This document shows positions 49,950-57,500 of a DNA stretch of 57,500 nt, one piece after another. Numbering within the stretch: position 1 is the stretch's first letter; each line of letters opens with the position of its first letter. A program made the translations under genes and the position numbers. The notes under the pieces were generated by a model. It worked only from the letters and a program-made list of their open reading frames with translations. It was not told the DNA's origin and made no database searches. The stretch is from Mesostigma viride (lineage: Eukaryota; Streptophyta; Mesostigmatophyceae; Mesostigmatales; Mesostigmataceae). The DNA is taken from contig RPFO01000154.1 of NCBI GenBank assembly GCA_009746045.1, positions 2,018,253 through 2,075,752 of the forward strand. Direction: 5' to 3'.

Positions 49950-51938
49950 TTGAATTGAATTGAATTGTAACATAACTCCGTTGGGAGTATATGTAGCACA
50001 TAGCCCTTGAGAGGGGGCATATGGCCTATCATACATCCTAAGCTACTTCCTGCAAGGGTGGGGATGTAAAGGACCCTTGCTCTAGGTGCACCAGGGCACT
50101 TGCATCCCCATGATCTTCAAGCTATGCCCAGCGAAGGGGGAGCCTGTCATGGGGGGGAAGATCAGCATAGCTATACAAAAAGGCTATAGGGCATGGCGTC
50201 TCAGCAGAGAGTTACTCCCTGCATGGGCACAACATAACTAAATAAAGCTAGGCATCATCTGGAGTGTGGCACATCATAGGCACACATGTACATGATTAAA
50301 TAAAGCGTGTGGCTTAGCTAGGATAGTGCCTCTAGGAGGCGTACATGTACATGGCCACGGTCTATCTATTCTACACTACTACTGCTGTATTCCCCTAAGC
50401 TGGGGCGTCTGGAGTCGTTGGGGCCGCGGGGGTCGCCTGCCAGGGCTTGTGGCCGACGTAGATGGCCGCCCCCTTCCAGTACACCGGCTGCCCCGCCTTG
50501 GTCTGCCGGAGCTGGAGGTAGGTCGGCCATAGCTCCCGTCGCCGTTGTTGCTGCGCCAGGGTCAAGTCGTCGTCAAGGGTGAAGAGAGTCTTCTCGAGCC
50601 GCTTGCGGCGTCGGAGAAAAGAAATCTTGTCCGCCGGGGTCTTAAAGGTGAGAAGGAGCGGGGGCGGCCCTGCCTTACCCCGCGCGCGGGGAAGGCGGTG
50701 GGCGACCAGGTCGATCTCACCAGTAAGGCCCATGCGACTAAGAATTTCTCTCTCAAACGCACGTGCAAGCTTCTCGGAATTCTCACCTTCCTCCATGTCG
50801 AGGTTCTTGACAATGACGTTAAGGCTGCGCTTGGCAAGCTCGGCCTCCTCGCGGAGGTCAAGCGTCTGCCGCTGGAGCTGGGCTGCGACGGCGGAGGTGG
50901 TGGAGGTGGTGGAGGTGGTGTGCTGCTTAAGCATGTCCGCCCAGGTCGTGATGGGAGGAGCATCGCCGGCCAGGCCAGCAGAGGCTGGCTTGGCGGCAAT
51001 GTCCTTCACCGCCTGGGCGGTGAGGCCCGCGGTGTTCTGCAGGACCTCGATAGCGATGGCATTATCCTTAAGACGTTGGTCAATGTCGCGGAGCTGGGCG
51101 GTGATGGAGTCGGTGGAGGCGGAGGGGGGGGGGTGGAGGCGAGGAGGGTGGCGGTGGCGGTGGGGATGGTGGGGAGCTCAGCAGCCAGCGTGCGACCCAC
51201 AGCTGCCACATCTGCAGCTAGGGGCGTCACGTGCTGTGAGATGGTTTCTTGGAGGTGGAGGAGGAAGGTGGATTCGGTCAAGGGGGAGGGGGTCCAGAGG
51301 TCCGTGACAGAGCGGTCAAGGATGGAAAAGAGGGCGGCGAGCTGAAGACGGGGGCGAGACCAGCGGGCCAGGTTCTCAGGTCGGTGAGTAAACCGGCCGT
51401 CAGGTCCAGTGCGGAGGCGGTAATGGCTGTGAAGGCGCTGGCACAGGTCGAAAATGGAGGCGTATGACCCATAAAACACGAGCTCCAGTATCTTGATGGG
51501 TGGCATGTCGAAAAAGCCGGGTCTGGCATCGTCGAAGGTGGAAAATAACCCGTCAACGTCAAAGTCGCGCTCAGACCAGCTTGGTTCGGTTGGGCGGCTG
51601 CGTTTTGGCTCGGGCGAGGCTGAGGGCGAGGCAGGAAGCCCGGGAGGGTGCTGGGCGACAACCAGTGCGCGACTAGTGTCACCACCGCCTTCCGGCCCTG
51701 ATGGCGAAGCTGCAGCCGGAGCTGCAGACGTATTTTCATTGCCGAGCGCAGCCGTCAGGCTGCGTTGCGTCGATGGGCGTTTGCTCATCGTATATTGCGT
51801 AATAGCGTCGGAAAATTATATCAGCATGTGCGTCGTAGAAAGACGCGTCGATTGTGATATTCACGGCTAAATTCGGTGCTCAAACGTGAAAGTTATGAGC
51901 TCCGCCGTCAGCCATGGCTACCTCGTGGCTCGTGGCTC
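49950..51938 (-). mobile_element. ORF1-only LINE-type element, copy A
   Basis: About 1.99 kb on the minus strand: a 5' leader (51938-51789, rich in GTGGCTC words), one ORF1 reading (51788-50395), a roughly 430-bp 3' region, and a CAATT pentamer tail at 49950-49967. Its whole length matches copy B in the opposite orientation (52464-56158). No RT frame exists inside the unit. It could be a non-autonomous derivative mobilised by a full LINE. Confidence 0.8.
50395..51788 (-). pseudogene. L1-type ORF1 protein, copy A (frameshifted)
   Basis: Starts M-S-K-R-P-S-T at 51788. The region from about residue 290 has N-V-I-V-K-N-L (RRM-like start), A-H-R-L-P-R, L-L-T-F-K and L-D-D-D-L-T-L-A-Q-Q...R-R-E-L-W-P, the pattern of the RRM plus C-terminal domain of L1-type ORF1 RNA-binding proteins. 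The run of ten Gs at 51124-51133 is one base shorter than the eleven Cs in copy B, which breaks the frame; the reading continues in a second frame from 51009. Confidence 0.75.
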
Positions 51939-52463
51939 GTTCATGATGCAAATGAGAGTGGATGGGAGCGCCATTCTTGCCCCCATGTTACTCACTGGTG
52001 AGCTGGACATGTCGGCTGTCCGCCTCCCCCGCGCGCGGGGGAAGGCTGGCCCGGCACCCGTGCTCCTCACCTTTAAGTACATGGCGGACAAGCTGGCGTT
52101 CCTTAAATGCCGCAAGAAGCTCTCGGAGACTCGCTTCACGCTGGACGACGACTTGACCCTGGCCCAGCAACAGTAGCGACGCGAGCTATGGCCGAACTAC
52201 CTTCAGCTCCGGCAGAGCGCAAGGGGGAAGCCAGTATACTGGAGGGGGGCGGTCATCCACGTTGACCACAAGCCCTGGCAGCCCCCTCCTGCCACCTCAG
52301 ACTAGGAATATATATACCAGTAGTGTAGATTAGTAAGGCTTAGCCTAGCATTAAGCATGTGGCCCACGCGCATGTGCGCCCATAATGGCCCCCATGGATG
52401 TTGCCTTCAGAATTTAGCCAAGCCATGCCTATAATCCATCCATCCATCCATCCATCCATCCAT
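51939..52463 (+). mobile_element. 5'-truncated divergent copy C of the ORF1 element
   Basis: Plus-strand 3' part of a related element: the ORF1 end (L-T-G-E-L...L-D-D-D-L-T-L-A-Q-Q-Q) has an in-frame stop at about 52174, then R-R-E-L-W-P-N-Y-L-Q-L-R. It ends in an ATCC tail (52433-52463). It sits exactly between the 5' ends of copies A and B. Confidence 0.75.
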
Positions 52464-52621
52464 CGAGCCACGAGCCACGAGCCACGAGGTAGCCATGGCT
52501 GACGGCGGAGCTCATAACTTTCACGTTTGAGCACCGAATTTAGTCGTGAATATCACAATCGCTTCGTCTTTCTAAGACGCACATGCTGATATAATTTTCC
52601 GACGCTATTACGCAATATACG

Positions 52622-55600
52622 ATGAGCAAACGCCCATCGACGCAACGCAGCCTGACGGCTGCGCTCGGCAATGAAAATACGTCTGCAGCTCCGGCTGCAG
52701 CTTCGCCATCAGGTCCGGAAGGCGGCAGTGACACTAGTCGCGCACTGGTAGCCGCCCAGCCCCCTCCCGGGCTTCCTGCCTCGCCTTCAGCCTCGCCTGA
52801 TCCCAAGCGCAGTCGCTCAGACGAACCTGGCTGGTCTGAGCGAGATTTTGACGTTGATCGGCTTTTTGCCACCTTCGACACCAACAGGCTTGCCTTTTTC
52901 GAAATGTCATGCTCCAAATTACTGGAGCTCGTGTTTTACGGGTCCCACGCCTCACTGCTGGCCCTGTGCGAGCAGTTCCATTCCAGAAACCTTTTCCGCA
53001 ACGGAGCTGACGGCCGGTTTTCCACCCGCCCAGCTGACGCCCCTACCTCGGCCAATATGGCCGGCTGGCCTCGCCCCCGCCTTCAGCTCGCAGCTCTCTT
53101 TACCATCACTAAGCGCTCGGCCGACGACCTTTTGCAACCCTGCCCCGTTACCGAAGATACCCTCCTCCGCCACCTCCACGACGCCTTCTACCAGCACGCT
53201 TCGCCCATTGCTGTCAATGTGCGCAAGCTGGTTGCTGAGCTCCCCACCATCCCCACCGCCACCGCCACCCTCCTCGCCTCCACCCCCCCCCCCTCCGCCT
53301 CCACCGACTCCATCACCGCCCAGCTCCGCGACATCGACCAGCGTCTTAAGGATAACGCCATCGCTATCGAGGTTCTGCAGAACACCGCAGGCCTCACCGC
53401 CCAGGCGGTGAAGGACATTGCCGCCAAGCCAGCCCCGGCTGGCCTGGTCGGCGATGCTCCTCCCATCACCACCTGGGCGGACATGCTTAAGCAACACACC
53501 ACCTCCACCACCTCCGCCGTCGCAGCCCAGCTCCAACGGCAGACGCTTGACCTCCGCGAGGAGGCCGAGCTCGCCAAGCGCAGCCTTAACCCCTAAATGG
53601 TCTTGCTGCCGATTTTCCGCCAAAAATCGAGTTCCAGCCGATGCATCGGCCCCTTCTCGGGGGACCAGATGCCGCGAAATCTATTGAGAATTAGGAAAAG
53701 TTTAGCTGAGAAGATCGAAAGTTTATAAAATTCTTCACAGCATGGTACTAGGGTTTGCATACTTTTGACAAAGTTATAGAGGTGTTCTGGCCGGTCAAAG
53801 TACAAGGGGTCAGGGTACTTTTTCACGTACAACGTGCATTCCGGAAAACGACGACCTGGCCATGGCGGCTTGCGCCCACGCATGGCATTTACGTTTGCGT
53901 TCGAATTTTCTGTCCAAACTTAGGAAATTGATTTTATACGTCCTAAAGATCATACAGGCCAATTTTTGGTTCGCGGGAATGCCATTTGATAGGTGTCGGC
54001 AGCGTTCTTGCTGGAAATAACTGCGATCAGGCCGGACGATAGAAACGTTGACAGCAATACCTTTCCGGCGTATTTTAAAGGATACATTGGTTTCTTTGTA
54101 CTTTTTATGATACATAGTAGTCGTAAACGTGCAAGGGTGGCCAGAAATCGCCGGATCCAGCGACCATGCTGCACAACTTTGGTGTGCCGAAATGCGCCAT
54201 TTTGCGGCCACCGCCTGGGCCAAGGTAACGCCATCCATGCCTGGTAAAGCTTAATCATCGTTTTCCTATCGATGTTTGACGTTTATATATACGTTCTAGC
54301 TTGTGTAGCACATTCTTTTTTCATTATTCATGCTCTTTCTTGACCCTGGCCTGGCCCCTTTCTAAAACACCCTTCTTAGATGCTTCCCTCAGTCAGTTGA
54401 CCTGCCACAGGGTGATGGTGATAAGTTTTAGAGGCTGTATGGGTTTGAATACCTCCATATATGTTTGTTATACATTTCCCATACACATATTGCATGAGTG
54501 TGAGGCAGTTGGCTGGTCTCTGTGGCATCATCAAGCACGTAACTGGTGAGTAAAAGCTTCCCATTGACACCATCTGCCACCAGGTGTGCTGGCCATCACC
54601 TGGCAAGCTATAGCAGCTTAGGCCTAGTTTATCCTTGCTAGGGCAGGCTGAAATAGGCTCAACATCACTAGTTTGTTGGTGGCTGCCTCCTAGAATGCAT
54701 GCCTTGCGTAGGGTATCCGTACCACGTTACCTACGTACGTGCATGGACAAGGTGGCACCTGCACATAGGTGCCATGTAAGGGCAGTGTGATGATGCAGTT
54801 ATGTTTCCCCATCATTGTGGAAGGGAAATGTATTGTTTGGCATGGTTGGTGGCCATATTAGTAGGTAGTATGCCCACCCCTACCCCCTTGGTTGCTTTTT
54901 ACCAACGGTACCCCTATGGGCTGTACTGAGTGTAACTGCTGGTATACCCACCCAAATGATGACCCCAATGGCTCAAACTGTTCAGGAACTAATTTTTTAT
55001 CATCCCTGAAGTGGTAGGTGCCTAGGTCTTATAACATAATTCAAAATGCACATTCTACCAAAAATGAAAACGCGCGTCATGACCCCCCTGACTTTGACGG
55101 CAGTTATATATGGCCTACCCTGCATATATGTAAGGTTGTGATATACCAACCCGAAGGGCAACTCATGGACATGCTTGGCCCCCAAGGACAGCCATTGGAT
55201 ATGGGTAGGTTGGATGGCATCTGGTTTGCAAAATTGTGAAGATCCAGCCGATTTATCGGCAGGATCTCAGACCATTTAGGGGTTAACGTCATTGTCAAGA
55301 ATCTCAAGATGGAGGAAGGTGAGAATTCCGAGACGCTTGCGCGTGCTTTTGAGAGAGAAATCCTTGATCGCATGGGCCTTACTGGTGAGATCAAGCTGGC
55401 CGCCCACCGCCTTCCCCGCGCGCGGGGTAAGGCAGGGCCGCCCCCGCTCCTTCTCACCTTTAAGACCCCGGCGGACAAGATTTCTTTTCTCAGACGCCGC
55501 AAGCGGCTCGAGAAGACTCTCTTCACCCTTGACGACGACCTGACCCTGGCGCAGCAACAACGGCGACGGGAGCTATGGCCGACCTACCTCCAGCTCCGGC

Positions 55601-55710
55601 AGACCAAGGCGGGCCAGCCGGTGTATTGGAAGGGGGCGGCCATCTACGTCGGCCACAAGCCCTGGCAGGCGACCCCCGCGGCCCCAGCGACTCCAGAAGC
55701 CCCAGCTTAG
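52622..55710 (+). pseudogene. L1-type ORF1 protein, copy B, interrupted by a transposon
   Basis: 52622-53589 and 55287-55710 form one frame of 464 codons including the stop when the insertion and one TTAA are removed (1,392 bases, exactly in frame). The N-terminal part is Ser/Pro/Ala-rich with K-R-S-R; a proline run follows, then a D-L-R-E-E-A-E-L-A-K-R-S-L helix, the RRM-like N-V-I-V-K-N-L block and the C-terminal domain. The first half alone ends at a stop just inside the insertion (53594). Confidence 0.78.
53590..55282. mobile_element. piggyBac-like 1.69-kb non-autonomous element (TTAA duplication)
   Basis: Ends CCCCTAAATGGTCT (53590-53603) and AGACCATTTAGGGG (55269-55282) are perfect 14-bp inverted repeats, flanked by TTAA on both sides (53586-53589, 55283-55286). 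Copy A preserves the empty site with a single TTAA (complement of about 50819-50822). Subterminal CCAGCCGAT...ATCGGC hairpins lie at both ends. Only short minus-strand frames are inside (54238-53810; 53883-53593), with no recognisable DDD transposase. TTAA duplication plus CCC-start ends are typical of piggyBac. Confidence 0.87.
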
Positions 55711-56202
55711 GGGAATACAGCAGTAGTAGTAGTGTAGCATAGATAGACCGTGGCCATGTACATGTACGCCTCCTAGAGGCACTATCACAGCTAAGCCACA
55801 CGCTTTATTTAATCATGTACATGTGTGCCTATGATGAGCCACACTCCAGATGATGCCTAGCTTTATTTAGTTATATTGTGCCCATGCAGGGAGTACCTCT
55901 CTGCTGAGAGCCACGCTTTAGCCTTTGTATAGCTATGCTGATCTTCCCCCCATGACAGGCTCCCCCTTCGCTGGGCATAGCTTGAAGATCATGGGGATGC
56001 ACGTGCCCTGGTGCACCTAGAGCTAGGGTCCTTTACATCCCCACCCTTGCAGGAAGTAGCTTAGGATGTATGATAGGCCATATGCCCCCTCTCAAGGGCT
56101 ATGTGCTACATATACTCCCAACGGAGTTATGTTACAATTCAATTCAATTCAATTCAATGCCTATAATGGGACCCCATGGATGCTGCAATGTTTCCTTGAC
56201 AG

Positions 56203-57500
56203 GTGGGGCCTGCGCCCCCCCCCGCCGCTTCACCCCGAGACGGCCGCCCGCCTCGGGGTCGCCGGACCCCCGCCGCCACCAGCGCCCCCCTCCTCGGCCG
56301 CGGACTACCAAGTCCCCGCCTTGCAGGAGGACTGCCTTGCCACTCGGACGACGTCGTCCCCCCCTTCACTTTGAAGGAATTGGACGGTGCCCTTGGTCTA
56401 CTGCGGTACGATGCGGCAGTCGGTGCCGACCACCTTTCTCCTGAGCTGCTGAAGACCCCTGATCCGGCGGTTAGGGATCTTCTGCTGGCGTTCTGCAACC
56501 GTGTCCTGCTCTCTGACGAGCCTCCGCCTGCTGAGTGGCAGACGGCCATCCGCGTCATGCTGTACAAGAAGGGCTCTGCTGCTGACCCCGGTAACTACCG
56601 GGGTGTCAGCCTCCAGAGCGCCGCGCTGAAGGTCTTCATGCGCATGATGCTGCACAGGCTCCGGACGCGCCGCGCTGGACCCACACCTGGGTGAGTCTCA
56701 GATGGGTTTCCGTCGTGGTCGTAACACTGTCATGGCTGTGTTTGTCGCGCGCCGGTTGATGGAGGAGGTGCGTCGCCTTTGCCCTGACAGTTTGCGGGCT
56801 GGTCTTCATTTTTGTTGACTATATCAAGGCCTTTGACACGGTTCTCTGGGAGGCTCTTTGGGCCATCCTAGCTCTGGATCGGGTGCCACCTGCGTTTATT
56901 GCTGCCATTCGCCGACTGTATGAGGGCTCACTGGCAGTAGTGCGGACTGTGGAAGGCACCACCCCACCATTCCCCCTTCACCACGGGGTGTGGCAAGGTT
57001 GTGTCCTGTCCCCATACCTGTTCATTATTGTCGTGGATCACGTCATGCGCCGGGCACGTGCGCGCTTTACTGCTCTTAAGGGTTCAAGCCAGGCTTGGAC
57101 ATCCTTAAAAAGAGCACGGCGGGGTTAGACCTGGTTACCGCCTTGCCGACCTGATTTATGCGGATCGTGACACCACCCTCATCGAGAGCCCCGAGCACAT
57201 TCAGACCTGGCTGGACTGCCTGGGCCTGGAGGCGCGGGCGGTGGCATTGGAGATTATAGTGTCAAAACCGAGGCGATGGTGATTGGGGCCTCCAGTAAAC
57301 CACCGCTGCCGCGCCTGCTCGACGGGACGGAGGTCCCGTTCCGCGACCGCTTCAAGCTGTTGAGGAGCTGGCTTCCTGACACTGCCGACGATGTGGACAC
57401 CCGCATCGGCCTTGCCTGGGCCAAGCTCCGTTCGCTCACACCCTACTGGCGCTCGAAGGGCCTGGGCGAGCACCGCAAGCGCATGCTCTTCAAGGTCCTC
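56203..57500 (+). pseudogene. Non-LTR retrotransposon reverse transcriptase, decayed, cut by window edge
   Basis: Motifs appear in order in at least four frames: W-Q-T-A-I-R...Y-K-K-G...N-Y-R-G-V-S-L (56533-56610), Q-M-G-F-R-R-G-R-N-T (about 56700), V-D-Y-I-K-A-F-D-T-V (about 56810), W-Q-G-C-V-L-S-P-Y-L-F (about 56990), and Y-A-D-R-D-T-T-L where YADD is expected (about 57160). Frameshifts lie near 56690, 56805, 57110 and 57270. The extra codon inside YADD and the frameshifts mean no active enzyme. It lies directly downstream of copy B's tail; whether it is the same family is not shown. Confidence 0.85.

Larger units (their letters stand above)
52464..56158 (+). mobile_element. ORF1-only LINE-type element, copy B
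   Basis: About 2.0 kb once the 1,697 bases added by a TTAA-flanked insertion (53590-55286) are removed. Leader from 52464 (CGAGCCACGAGCCACGAGG), ORF1 from 52622, 3' region, ATTCA pentamer tail at 56136-56158. Inverted relative to copy A. Confidence 0.8.

Overview
This is eukaryotic nuclear DNA. Genes are split by GT-AG introns, introns and flanks are full of tandem repeats, and there are remnants of LINEs, a Penelope-like element and cut-and-paste DNA transposons. Three features hint at a green-lineage alga or related protist: a full-length peroxisomal acyl-CoA oxidase of the plant ACX3 type, a plant root-cap-like VWD-type domain in a large secreted protein, and a TGTAA motif right after that gene's stop. 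This placement is an inference. No bacterial operon, CRISPR array, rRNA gene or convincing tRNA gene was seen.

Layout. 1-1.4 kb: first exon of a GPI mannosyltransferase 2 (PIG-V-like) gene on the minus strand. 2.2-9.2 kb: transposon graveyard, comprising a LINE ORF2 relic on the minus strand split by a 2.4 kb insertion with palindromic ends, a 103-bp TA-flanked MITE, and a tiny retrotransposition footprint. 9.7-25.2 kb: acyl-CoA oxidase gene in 15 exons (673 aa; all splice phases agree), with a PTS2-like nonapeptide in exon 1 and a 3.7 kb intron filled by 42 copies of the exon/donor junction. 26.9-29.3 kb: a short open frame cut by a 2.05 kb element with an 8-bp target duplication and a Penelope-like RT relic inside. 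29.9-47.7 kb: 12-exon gene (873 aa by my model) for a secreted mosaic protein: signal peptide, C-type lectin domain, cysteine-rich modules, HYR domain, more cysteine-rich modules, then a root-cap/VWD-like domain. Ten of its eleven introns are phase 1. 48.5-57.5 kb: a repeat pair, a SINE-like insertion, three copies of a LINE-type ORF1 (two of them in ~2.0 kb elements that carry only ORF1), a TTAA-flanked piggyBac-like insertion, and a decayed non-LTR RT running off the right edge.

The most striking signal is that introns of both large genes carry decayed or amplified copies of the adjacent exon/intron junctions ('junction echoes'). The copies include the splice site and up to about 45 bases of exon. 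They occur in most introns of the oxidase gene, also just after its stop codon, and as large arrays in one intron of each gene. All gene models come from reading the sequence by eye; no alignment, RNA or database search was available.
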